NCBI GenBank assembly: GCA_024695205.1
Contig: JAILIQ010000132.1
Location: forward strand, 1-33,333
Reading direction: 5' to 3'
DNA length: 33,333 nt
DNA from: Lachnospiraceae bacterium
GTDB taxonomy: Bacteria > Bacillota > Clostridia > Lachnospirales > Lachnospiraceae
The translations under genes and the position numbers were made by a program. Of the stretch, positions 1-8,416 are shown piece by piece (within the stretch, counting starts at the first letter, position 1; every line of letters starts with the position of its first letter). Under the pieces are notes generated by a model, which was given only the letters and a program-made list of their open reading frames with translations, was not told the origin of the DNA and made no database searches.

Positions 1-72
1 CACGCCCTGTAACACTTTTTTTTCACCGAAGCTCTTCTTAAGCCCCTTGATCTCAAGGATATCTGTTCCCAT
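1..72 (-). CDS. ABC transporter ATP-binding protein, N-terminal fragment (continues beyond window)
   Basis: Minus-strand translation from ATG at 72 reads MGTDILEIKGLKKSFGEKKVLQGV, typical of the start of an ABC ATPase; a GGAGGTT-like RBS precedes it. Confidence 0.75.
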   Translation of the reverse strand, partial: MGTDILEIKGLKKSFGEKKVLQGV

Positions 73-135
73 AAATATTGTAACCTCCTGAGTAATATCC
101 GGCCTGTCTGGTATTTAGATTGATTTCTAATTAGA

Positions 136-164
136 ATTATATCTAAATTATTACCGGCTGTCAA
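136..164 (-). promoter_or_regulatory. Sigma70-type promoter for the ABC transporter gene
   Basis: Minus strand TTGACA (164-159), 17-nt spacer, TATAAT (141-136): exact consensus hexamers at optimal spacing, about 60-90 nt upstream of the ATG at 72. Confidence 0.75.
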
Positions 165-172
165 TTGTTTTT

Positions 173-1390
173 TCAGCCTTTTCCCCTGACATGTATTGCA
201 TGTTGAGGGCACATTTCCTGACAGCAGTAACATCTGATACATTTTTTGTAATCGTATACCGGGGGTTTGTCTTTTCCACCGGTAAAATCAACCGCCTTAC
301 CTGGCACCGGGCAGTGACTGACGCATATCCCGCATTTTATGCAGCTGCTCCTGTCGATCACAGGACGCCTCGCAAATCCGGTCATGATATTCGAGAAGCT
401 CTTTAATAATGTAAGCTTTGGTTTTCTGCGCGGCACATCAAACTTCGGATTGCCGTATTTTTCAAGCAGTTCATTGCGGGATACCACACGTTTTTTTATT
501 TTGGGAACAGGATGTGCCGTTTCCTGTCCCGGTAAGCTTTCTTCGTATTGAGCAACAACAATCTCAATATTCTCTTCCTTGTCGGTCCCGATCCCGAGCA
601 CTTCACCCTGAGAGCAGGTAGGGACCAGTTCGGGGTCAAGATCGACCAGATAGCAGAAAACCGTGTCAAGCGCTACCGGATCGGCAGAAAACAGCATCAC
701 CCTCATCGGAACGGAACTGCCGGACGAAGGGCCGTTGCCTTCCATTGCCACGATCCCGTCCATTATGTTAAGACGCGGTGTTTTGTATGCATGTATATCG
801 CAGAGCATTCTTGCAAAGATCGTATCGTTCGGAAATTTGGCGTGTCCTGCAGCCTTGTGCAGCCCGCATACATAGCCGTAGACATTTTTGACCGCTCCGG
901 TTATCCGCTCAAGCGCATGAGTCTTCATCTTGCACAGGTTTATTATTGCGTCCGCTTCGACAACTTCTTTCGTAAATACAAAATCCCTGCAGGTTTTTCC
1001 GGCTTCAAAATGAACCTTTGCCTCTTCATTCATATCTGCTGTCCTTGCGCCGAAGGAATTGCTTTCATCAAGTCCCAGTTTACGCGCTGCTGCTTTGCTC
1101 GACCCGTGTCCCGACGAGTCTCCGTATGCCACGTCCGTATATCCTTCTTCCTGTAAGATGCGCAGCATTCCCCTGATAACAGAAGGGTGCGTAACGATCG
1201 CGCTGTCCTGATCGGCAACACTTAAGAAATTTGGTTTGACAAGTATCTTCTCATCCTGCCCTATCAGGCTTTTTATGCCTCCAAGCAGTCCGATACCCGT
1301 TCTCATTGTTCTGTATACCGATTCTTCATCATAATCTTTACATCTGATCACTATCACTTGGGATTTTTCCATGATCGTTTTTCCTTTCAC
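173..1390 (-). CDS. DUF362 domain-containing protein with C-terminal 2x[4Fe-4S] ferredoxin domain
   Basis: 405 aa ORF; C-terminal CIKCGICVSHCP and CIRCYCCQEMCP motifs; N-terminal DUF362-like sequence (VKPNFLSVADQDSAIVTHPSVIRGML, NLCKMKTH...GAVKNVYG). Confidence 0.85.
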   Translation of the reverse strand: MKGKTIMEKSQVIVIRCKDYDEESVYRTMRTGIGLLGGIKSLIGQDEKILVKPNFLSVADQDSAIVTHPSVIRGMLRILQEEGYTDVAYGDSSGHGSSKAAARKLGLDESNSFGARTADMNEEAKVHFEAGKTCRDFVFTKEVVEADAIINLCKMKTHALERITGAVKNVYGYVCGLHKAAGHAKFPNDTIFARMLCDIHAYKTPRLNIMDGIVAMEGNGPSSGSSVPMRVMLFSADPVALDTVFCYLVDLDPELVPTCSQGEVLGIGTDKEENIEIVVAQYEESLPGQETAHPVPKIKKRVVSRNELLEKYGNPKFDVPRRKPKLTLLKSFSNIMTGFARRPVIDRSSCIKCGICVSHCPVPGKAVDFTGGKDKPPVYDYKKCIRCYCCQEMCPQHAIHVRGKG

Positions 1391-1434
1391 CGGACATTCG
1401 AAGAAGACATATGCCCCTTTGGTCTGTTTTATGT

Positions 1435-1463
1435 ATTATAGCATCTGTTCGGGGCGCTCTCAA
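1435..1463 (-). promoter_or_regulatory. Probable promoter of the DUF362 gene
   Basis: Minus strand TTGAGA (1463-1458), 17-nt spacer, TATAAT (1440-1435), about 45 nt upstream of the start codon. Confidence 0.6.
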
Positions 1464-1503
1464 TGAGACCGTTAAAAAATATCAAAAAAATCTAAAAAAG
1501 ATG

Positions 1504-1537
1504 TTGACAAATAATATTATACGTCATATAATATTAT
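1504..1537 (+). promoter_or_regulatory. Promoter and overlapping operator of the PadR operon
   Basis: TTGACA (1504-1509), 17-nt spacer, TATAAT (1527-1532); a perfect 11-bp-arm inverted repeat ATAATATTATA-CGTCA-TATAATATTAT (1511-1537) covers the spacer and -10. Confidence 0.75.
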
Positions 1538-1596
1538 CGACGACAAAATATTATATGTTTTATCATTTTTTGACCAATGAAAGAAAGGTGACAATA

Positions 1597-1941
1597 ATGA
1601 CTTATCAGTTAACAGCTCCGCTTCTTGATGCCTGTGTACTGGGAGTCGTTGCGGGCGAGGATGTTTACGGATACACCCTGACACAGCGTGTCATGGATGT
1701 GGTGGATATTTCCGAATCAACCCTCTATCCCGTTCTGCGGCGACTGCAAAAGTCCGGTCTTCTGACAACTTACGACCGGCCGTATCAGGGCAGAAACAGA
1801 AGATATTACAGCATCACATCGGCCGGCAGCGAACAGCTCAGCTTCTTCAGGAGCGAATGGGAAGCTTACAAGGATAAGGTGAACATGCTGATCAATCCTG
1901 CACCGGAAAAAACTGATGATACCATAGGAGGCTTAAAATGA
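1597..1941 (+). CDS. PadR family transcriptional regulator
   Basis: MTYQLTAPLLDACVLGVVAGEDVYGYTLTQRVMDVVDISESTLYPVLRRLQKSGLL is a PadR winged helix; the start at 1597 (RBS GAAAGGTG) is preferred over the longer ORF start at 1411, because the latter would lie upstream of the promoter. Confidence 0.88.
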   Translation: MTYQLTAPLLDACVLGVVAGEDVYGYTLTQRVMDVVDISESTLYPVLRRLQKSGLLTTYDRPYQGRNRRYYSITSAGSEQLSFFRSEWEAYKDKVNMLINPAPEKTDDTIGGLK

Positions 1942-2525
1942 ACAAAAATGAATTCATGGATGAACTTGGGCATTATCTGCGACATCTGACTGATGATGAC
2001 AGGCAGGATGCTCTTGAATATTACAGTGAATATATAGATGATATCGGGCTTGCAGCCGATGAAGACGTCTGCGCCAGGATAGGTACTCCGCGCGAGGTAT
2101 CAAGACAGATCATCGCACAGACCACCGAACGCAGGATCGAAGAACAAAGGGAAAAGAAAACCGTAAGAGGCTCGGGTTCGATCCTGTGGCTGGTTATTCT
2201 CGGGATCTTTGCATCCCCGATAGCTCTTCCCCTCGCGATCGCGGCAGTTGTCATAATACTTGCCCTGGTGATCACAGCCGGTGTGATAGTCTTCTCCTTC
2301 TTTATCAGCGGTGCGGCTCTGACAGTTGCAGGTCTGTTCCTGTGCATACTCAGTGCATTTACGGGAACTGTCGGACAGGTTCTGTTTTCCATAGGCGGCG
2401 GTCTTTTCATTATCGGACTCGGAATACTTATTCTGATGCTCAGCCTGAAACTCGGTTCTGTTCTTGGTCGCTGCATATCTTCGGCCGCCAGGAAAAGACT
2501 CAGCAAAAAGACAGCCGCAGTCTGA
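1938..2525 (+). CDS. DUF1700/HAAS-domain membrane protein
   Basis: N-terminus MNKNEFMDELGHYLRHLTDDDRQDALEYYSEYIDDI (HAAS/DUF1700-like) followed by hydrophobic helices; overlaps the PadR stop by 4 nt. Confidence 0.82.
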   Translation: MNKNEFMDELGHYLRHLTDDDRQDALEYYSEYIDDIGLAADEDVCARIGTPREVSRQIIAQTTERRIEEQREKKTVRGSGSILWLVILGIFASPIALPLAIAAVVIILALVITAGVIVFSFFISGAALTVAGLFLCILSAFTGTVGQVLFSIGGGLFIIGLGILILMLSLKLGSVLGRCISSAARKRLSKKTAAV

Positions 2526-2564
2526 GATCACGCTTATCATATTTTCGCCGCATGCATGCAATTA

Positions 2565-2585
2565 TATACATTATTAGTGTATAAT
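2565..2585 (+). promoter_or_regulatory. Possible promoter/operator upstream of the DUF4097 gene
   Basis: TATAAT at 2580-2585 overlapping dyad TATACA-7 nt-TGTATA (2565-2583); the -35 match is poor. Confidence 0.4.
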
Positions 2586-2622
2586 AATTATTCAAGGATG
2601 TTTCTCTACCGAAAGGAGTATT

Positions 2623-3594
2623 ATGAAAACCAAAACAAAAGTCTGGCTGACAATAGCGGTGTTATTCATATTCGGCGGTCTTGCGCTCGCCGGGATCGGC
2701 ATTGCTTTTGGTGCAACCCCGAATTTCACATATTTTTACAGTAACGGTCATATCAACTTTAAAAAGGGATCAGAGGATCTTGTTTATAATACCGTAGAGA
2801 TTGATGATTTCAGCAGGCTCACAGTCTCTTCAAACACGATCGATGTAAGGATCGTTGAAAATGCCGATAAAAACTGCATAATCTACAATGTACCCGAAGA
2901 CAGTGTGCCCACTGTCACAGGCACCGACAGCCTTAAGATCGAAGTTCCCGTAAAAGACAATGTATTCTTTTTCAATTTCGGTGATGTCAACATGGACGAA
3001 GATCCGTATATCATCGTAAATATTCATAACGGCAATAAGGTTCGCGATTTTGACATCAACAGTTCTACAGGCGATATAAGCATTGAGAATACATCTTTTA
3101 ACGGCAGTATAAAAGCTTCTACCGGTGATATCCGCATCAGCTCCGTTACAACCGGTGACATAAAGATCGAAACCTCAACCGGAGATATCCATCTTAGCGA
3201 CATTGATTCTGCACAGGTCAAAGTACAGACTTCTACCGGCGAAAGCCATTTTAACGATCTGACTGCCGACGGGATGACCATCAAAACCTCAAACGGAGAT
3301 GTAAGTATTACCGATTCCGATATCGATACGATCAAGCTTGACGGTTCCACCTCCGATTTCAAGGTTGCGGGCTCCGCCCTGCGCGACATCAACGTAAAAG
3401 TTTCGACGGGTGACTGCAAACTCGACCTGACCGGAGATATCTCCGATTATTCATGCTCTCTTTCATCAAGCACCGGTGATATCCATTACGGCGGAAAAGA
3501 ATTTGAGAAGAGATATTCCGCAGAAAACGGCGGAAACGGTTCTGTTGTCATCACCACAAGCACCGGAGAGATAAAGGTCAATTTCAATAAATAA
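2623..3594 (+). CDS. DUF4097-family beta-strand-repeat protein, membrane anchored
   Basis: N-terminal TM helix, then recurring STGDI/STGE beta-repeat motifs; strong RBS GAAAGGAG. Confidence 0.8.
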   Translation: MKTKTKVWLTIAVLFIFGGLALAGIGIAFGATPNFTYFYSNGHINFKKGSEDLVYNTVEIDDFSRLTVSSNTIDVRIVENADKNCIIYNVPEDSVPTVTGTDSLKIEVPVKDNVFFFNFGDVNMDEDPYIIVNIHNGNKVRDFDINSSTGDISIENTSFNGSIKASTGDIRISSVTTGDIKIETSTGDIHLSDIDSAQVKVQTSTGESHFNDLTADGMTIKTSNGDVSITDSDIDTIKLDGSTSDFKVAGSALRDINVKVSTGDCKLDLTGDISDYSCSLSSSTGDIHYGGKEFEKRYSAENGGNGSVVITTSTGEIKVNFNK

Positions 3595-3610
3595 TCTGTG
3601 AGGTTTTTTC

Positions 3611-5338
3611 ATGGTTGCCATCTTCTATGATATTTTATTTGTGCTTTCTCTTGTACTGACACTGGTTTACGCACTGATCTGGCATAAACATTTCAGCATT
3701 TACATTACGCTGATCTTCACGCTTATCCCGATCACCAATCTCGGTTTTGCCATTACCGCCAACGCCGCAAAAGACCAGAACATCGATGCAGCCCTTATCG
3801 GCACAGACATCTCATATATCGGCGGCTGCTTTCTCGTGCTTTTTATCCTGCTCAGCGTTTTTAACCTCTGCAAGCTGAACATGCCGAAATGGCTGTCCAT
3901 GATCCTGCTGTCGGTCTGCGCGCTCATCTACCTGTGTGTCCTGACTATAAGAAGCGATTACGGGATATTTTATAAAAGTGCGACATTTATTACAACGAAC
4001 GGTACCGATTATTTCATGAAAAAAGAATACGGTCCGGCACACACTGTGTTTATCATAATGGTCATCACCTACTTTCTCATCAGTCTTCTGGCCATGTGTT
4101 ACACATATTTTGTCAAGACCGATGTATCGAGCAGTCTTCTGTTTAAGCTTTTCCTGCCTGAACTGGTCTGCGTCATGGCATTTTTCGTCGGCAGGAGCAT
4201 TACCGACAAGCTTGAGTTTTTGCCTATGGCATACGTATTTGCCCAGATCATGTATCTAATCATAATCCACCGTGTATGTCTTTACGATATAACCGATACG
4301 GGCATCGACTCGATCATTGAAAACGGCGATACCGGCTTTGTATCATTTGATTTTAAATATGATTTTCTGGGAAGCAACGAAACGGCCAATGCGATTTTTC
4401 CCACATTAAGGAATCTTACGGTCGATGAGCCGATAAGCAGTGTGAGTGTAATAAACGATCTGTTCATGCCATGGCTTGAAAGATTTAAGGCTGATGAAAA
4501 TGATGATATCAACTACTACAAAAAAGATGATAAGATCTATATGATCGATGTAAATTACCTCTACAACGGTAAACACAAAAGAGGATATCAGTTCTTCATT
4601 ACCGACGATACCGCCAATCAGAAGCTGATCGATGTTCTGAATAATTATAACAGCGATCTTGAGAATCAGGTTGAGCAGAAGACGGCCAACCTCGTTGAAA
4701 TGCATAACCGTCTCATTCTCAGTATGGCAACCATGGTTGAAAGCCGCGACAATTCCACGGGAGGCCATATCAAGCGTACAAGTGAGGTTGTAAAGCTTCT
4801 GATGGATGAGATCATGAAGGACAATACTTTGGGACTCAGTAACGATTTTTGTAAAAATATTATCAAAGCCGCTCCAATGCACGATCTCGGCAAGATCGCG
4901 GTTGATGATGCGATCCTGCGTAAACCAGGACGTTTCGAGCCTCAGGAATTTGAGAAAATGAAGGCTCATGCTGCCGAAGGCGCCAGGATCGTTCACCAGA
5001 TACTTGAAGGCACGGAAGACATCGATTTTCATATCATTGCCGAAAACGTGGCTCAATATCATCATGAACGATGGGACGGCTCAGGTTATCCCGAAGGCCT
5101 TAAAGGGGACGATATTCCCATCGAAGCACGCATCATGGCAATTGCGGATGTTTATGACGCTCTTGTCAGCAAACGTGTTTATAAGGATGCAATGTCCTTT
5201 AGTCAGGCCGACCAGATCATTATGGAGGGTATGGGAAGACATTTTGACAGGAATCTGGAGAAGTACTATGTCGCCGCAAGGCCTGCGATCGAGAGTTATT
5301 ACTCTTCGCTGAATGAGGAGATCATAAAAAGTGCCTGA
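3611..5338 (+). CDS. HD-GYP domain protein with N-terminal 7TM (histidine-kinase-type) sensor region; probable c-di-GMP phosphodiesterase
   Basis: Multiple N-terminal TM helices; C-terminal HD-GYP signatures: MHDLGKIAV, HHERWDGSGYPEGLKGDDIP, AIADVYDAL. Confidence 0.85.
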   Translation: MVAIFYDILFVLSLVLTLVYALIWHKHFSIYITLIFTLIPITNLGFAITANAAKDQNIDAALIGTDISYIGGCFLVLFILLSVFNLCKLNMPKWLSMILLSVCALIYLCVLTIRSDYGIFYKSATFITTNGTDYFMKKEYGPAHTVFIIMVITYFLISLLAMCYTYFVKTDVSSSLLFKLFLPELVCVMAFFVGRSITDKLEFLPMAYVFAQIMYLIIIHRVCLYDITDTGIDSIIENGDTGFVSFDFKYDFLGSNETANAIFPTLRNLTVDEPISSVSVINDLFMPWLERFKADENDDINYYKKDDKIYMIDVNYLYNGKHKRGYQFFITDDTANQKLIDVLNNYNSDLENQVEQKTANLVEMHNRLILSMATMVESRDNSTGGHIKRTSEVVKLLMDEIMKDNTLGLSNDFCKNIIKAAPMHDLGKIAVDDAILRKPGRFEPQEFEKMKAHAAEGARIVHQILEGTEDIDFHIIAENVAQYHHERWDGSGYPEGLKGDDIPIEARIMAIADVYDALVSKRVYKDAMSFSQADQIIMEGMGRHFDRNLEKYYVAARPAIESYYSSLNEEIIKSA

Positions 5339-5364
5339 GGGCCGCCGCACTTTTGCTGCGGCAG
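5339..5364. terminator. Possible bidirectional terminator between convergent HD-GYP and metA genes
   Basis: GCCGCCGCA-CTTT-TGCTGCGGC hairpin (one internal mismatch); the T-tract on either strand is not ideal. Confidence 0.45.
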
Positions 5365-5440
5365 CCCCCGGGTTACTGTGTGTTTTGATCGTTTTGTTTC
5401 CGAGAACATGTATGGTGGGTACGCATATGTATAAAAGTGT

Positions 5441-6346
5441 TTACAGAACGTACGGAGTTACCTGATATACGTAGTAGTTGAGCCAGTTTGAATACATTGT
5501 ATTGCAGTGGGCCCGCCATGTAAGAAGCGGTTTTTGTTCCGGATCGTCTTCGGGATAGTAGTTTTTTGGTATATCTATGTCGAGTCCTTTATTCTTATCC
5601 CTGTGATACTCCGAATCCAGTGTCATGCGGTCATATTCAAGATGTCCGAACACAAATATCTGGCGGCCTTCTTTTGCGATAGCGATACATATACCGGCCT
5701 CTTCGGAATCGGCAAGCACCGTAAGCTCGGGATGATTGCGTACCAGGTCGGGATCGACGGTCGTATGCCTGCTGTGCGGAACATAGAAAACATCGTCAAA
5801 GCCGCGTACAAGCGGCTCTTTTCTTTTATGTACGGTGTGTCTGAATACGCCGAACATCTTTTTAGGCAGCGGCTGTTTGTTGATCCCGTAATGGTAATAT
5901 ATTCCGGCCTGGGCGCCCCAGCAGATATGAAGCGTCGAGGTGACATTGGTCTTGGACCACTCCATCACATTGCACAGTTCTTTCCAGTAGGCAACCTCTT
6001 CGAATTCCATCTGCTCTACCGGCGCACCTGTAATGATCAGTCCGTCGTATTTGTGCTGCATCATTTCCTCAGTCGTGACATAGAACTGATCAAGATGGCT
6101 TTTCGCCGTATTTTTTCCGACATAGGATGAGGTTGTCACAAATGTCAGGTTGACCTGCAGCGGCGTATTGGACAGAGACCTCAGCATCTGCACCTCTGTA
6201 GCCTCTTTTAACGGCATCAGATTGAGGATCGCTATCTCAAGGGGACGGATATCCTGCGACATGGCGCGGTTTTCGTCCATTGTGAAAATATTCTCTTCCT
6301 CGATGATCTTCTTGGCCGGAAGATCGTTTGAAACCCTGATAGGCAT
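5441..6346 (-). CDS. metA: Homoserine O-acyltransferase (MetA family)
   Basis: 301 aa; MPIRVSNDLPAKKIIEEENIFTMDENRA, NLMPLK, and LHICWGAQAGIYYHYGI with the catalytic Cys are MetA hallmarks. Acetyl versus succinyl specificity was not determined. Confidence 0.93.
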   Translation of the reverse strand: MPIRVSNDLPAKKIIEEENIFTMDENRAMSQDIRPLEIAILNLMPLKEATEVQMLRSLSNTPLQVNLTFVTTSSYVGKNTAKSHLDQFYVTTEEMMQHKYDGLIITGAPVEQMEFEEVAYWKELCNVMEWSKTNVTSTLHICWGAQAGIYYHYGINKQPLPKKMFGVFRHTVHKRKEPLVRGFDDVFYVPHSRHTTVDPDLVRNHPELTVLADSEEAGICIAIAKEGRQIFVFGHLEYDRMTLDSEYHRDKNKGLDIDIPKNYYPEDDPEQKPLLTWRAHCNTMYSNWLNYYVYQVTPYVL

Positions 6347-6394
6347 AATGCATAGTCTCCTGAAAGTTTAGTTTATTTATATCTAAAAAGATCC

Positions 6395-7351
6395 TCAGCG
6401 TCCGCGCTTATAGACCGCTTCAAGCTTTCTGCGCACATACTCGCGTTCTTCTTCCTTAGCGAGATAATATACATAAGAATCTATAAGTATCTGCACGGGC
6501 AGACCGCGTCCGACAAGCTTAAAATTCACGTATCCGCGGTCGATATACTCCCCTATCGTATCATTTCCTATAAATGCAGGCCTCTTCGATGCTTCGTCAA
6601 ATGAAGGAGCCGTTTTACGATTCGGACAGGGGAACGGTGTGTCCTTATCAAATGTAAGCTGTCTTAAGCCTTCATCCGCATAATGCTCCTTGCGTTTGGG
6701 ACACTCGGGATAGCATATCTCATCCACCAGTATCTCGATACGCCCGGCATCGGGCTCAAGGGCCTTTAACACCTCTTCGTTATGGTTAAGATCATAATCA
6801 AGCACAACAAGCCTGTAATCCTTCGCAAGCTCTTCCCTGATACCGTCAAGCCCCTTTATACGCTTGGTGGTTGATGAAAGGTAACCGAAATCCGGATAGT
6901 TTTTACGAAGATATTCCTCAAGCACCGCGGAATTGACAAGCACCTGATTGTCGACATGACCGTCATCTGCTATTCCGATGTTGCTGCTCGCCTTCACCTT
7001 TACAGCGGTCATATTGCCGGCTGCATCCTTTCCCGAAGCCAGCTGCATTATCAGATTGCAGTAGGTATCGTTCAGATGCTTTTCCTCAATAAGCGGATTC
7101 GTCCATGTAAATCGCACGGGAACACCAAATGAATTATATGAATCGATCACTGTCTTCATATCCTTCTGCGACATCATGCCGAATACGGCTCTCCCGCCGT
7201 TCCAGATTGCTCCGGGAAATGTCCCGTAAACACTTCCGATCCGGTAGCCTTCCCGGAATCTGTAGTGTTCATCCTTCATCATATGAAGAAGGGTCTGATG
7301 CACCGGATAAAAGGAACAGAAACCGGGCAGATGCCAGTATACCTCTTTCAT
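6395..7351 (-). CDS. Conserved Cys-rich protein, U32-peptidase-like (putative Fe-S), paralogue B
   Basis: Start moved from 7459 to ATG 7351 (MKEVYWHLPG), preceded by RBS GGAAGGAGAT and removing overlap with the upstream gene. Shares YCN, DYxLN, CxxxCPxRxxHY and NFKxxGR motifs with the neighbouring gene. Confidence 0.7.
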   Translation of the reverse strand: MKEVYWHLPGFCSFYPVHQTLLHMMKDEHYRFREGYRIGSVYGTFPGAIWNGGRAVFGMMSQKDMKTVIDSYNSFGVPVRFTWTNPLIEEKHLNDTYCNLIMQLASGKDAAGNMTAVKVKASSNIGIADDGHVDNQVLVNSAVLEEYLRKNYPDFGYLSSTTKRIKGLDGIREELAKDYRLVVLDYDLNHNEEVLKALEPDAGRIEILVDEICYPECPKRKEHYADEGLRQLTFDKDTPFPCPNRKTAPSFDEASKRPAFIGNDTIGEYIDRGYVNFKLVGRGLPVQILIDSYVYYLAKEEEREYVRRKLEAVYKRGR

Positions 7352-7403
7352 TATAAAATCTCCTTCCGGATGCTTAAAATTATGCCTGCTGACGGCCTTG
7401 CTC

Positions 7404-8387
7404 CTACTCAAATCTTCCGGGGCGGGGACGGTTAACCTGTATGATATGACTCTCCTCAAGGTTGCGAAGCAGTAAAAGTCTCGCTTCGCCCGCTTTCTCA
7501 GGCTTCAGCATAAAATAGCTGTAGGTTTCGATCAACGAGAACAGATTCGCTGTGCGTCCTTCGATCTTAAAATTATTGATCCCGCGGGGAAGATAATCAT
7601 CCCAGATCGATTCTACCGGCACAAATGTAGGATAATTCTTGATACGGTAGATCCCGCCATGATCGCCGTACTCACAGTACCACGGTTCGATAGGCTTCTG
7701 TTTGTCGGGCGGAAGCTTGCGGTTCTCAAGCACGATCCTTCCGTCACGCGCCATATTCCTGTAATGTTCCCCACGTCTCGGACAATTGGGCAGGCACAGA
7801 CAGTTTATCAGTATCTCGAGCATTTCCGGTTTATTCAGTCTGTCTATGATGTCCCATTTGTTATTCAGATTGTAATCAAGAACAACGTACTTATAATCCT
7901 TCTCCATTTCTTCGTTGATCTCGTCAACATCCTTGATCTCCTTGCATGTTGAGCTGTTAAGCTTGTACGAAGGATATTTGTCCCTGATATACTGCTCAAG
8001 GATCGGTGAAAAGATCATGACCTCATTCATTCCGTTATCACCGACCTGCATGCAGAAATTGCAGTAAGGATCGTCAAGATCCTCTTCCGTGATAAGGGGG
8101 CTCGTAAATGTATATCTTACAGGTATCCCTGCATTGTTCAGAGCCTTTACGACTCCCTGTATATATTGTCTGTCACATTGATCGCTTGCGATAAACCTTC
8201 CTCCGTTCCACAATGCTACCGGGAAACATCCGAATACGGATCCGATCTCAACATTTTCCCTGAAAAATTCGGGATGGGTCTTTAAAAGACTTATCCAGAA
8301 CATATTCAGGGGATAATTCTGTCTGAGTCCCGGTAAATGAAATCTCACGGGAAGATTGCTGTTTACGTTGTTACTGTTCTCTGACAC
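7404..8387 (-). CDS. Conserved Cys-rich protein, U32-peptidase-like (putative Fe-S), paralogue A
   Basis: Start likely GTG at 8387 (VSENSNNVNSNLPVRFHLPGLRQ), since GGAGG in the ORF-track start region acts as its RBS. Homologous to 6395..7351. Confidence 0.7.
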   Translation of the reverse strand: MSENSNNVNSNLPVRFHLPGLRQNYPLNMFWISLLKTHPEFFRENVEIGSVFGCFPVALWNGGRFIASDQCDRQYIQGVVKALNNAGIPVRYTFTSPLITEEDLDDPYCNFCMQVGDNGMNEVMIFSPILEQYIRDKYPSYKLNSSTCKEIKDVDEINEEMEKDYKYVVLDYNLNNKWDIIDRLNKPEMLEILINCLCLPNCPRRGEHYRNMARDGRIVLENRKLPPDKQKPIEPWYCEYGDHGGIYRIKNYPTFVPVESIWDDYLPRGINNFKIEGRTANLFSLIETYSYFMLKPEKAGEARLLLLRNLEESHIIQVNRPRPGRFE

Positions 8388-8416
8388 TTTATTTCCTCCA
8401 TATTTCACGCATTTTC

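Noticed and set aside
548-1156. 202-aa plus-strand ORF antisense to DUF362 gene
   Set aside because: Overlaps a confidently identified Fe-S protein gene; no recognisable domain.
4406-5065. 219-aa minus-strand ORF antisense to HD-GYP gene
   Set aside because: Mirror of HD-GYP codons; no independent support.
6347-6394. SAM (S-box) riboswitch or T-box upstream of metA
   Set aside because: Only about 48 nt separate metA from the upstream gene, too short for either element; metA appears to be an internal operon gene.
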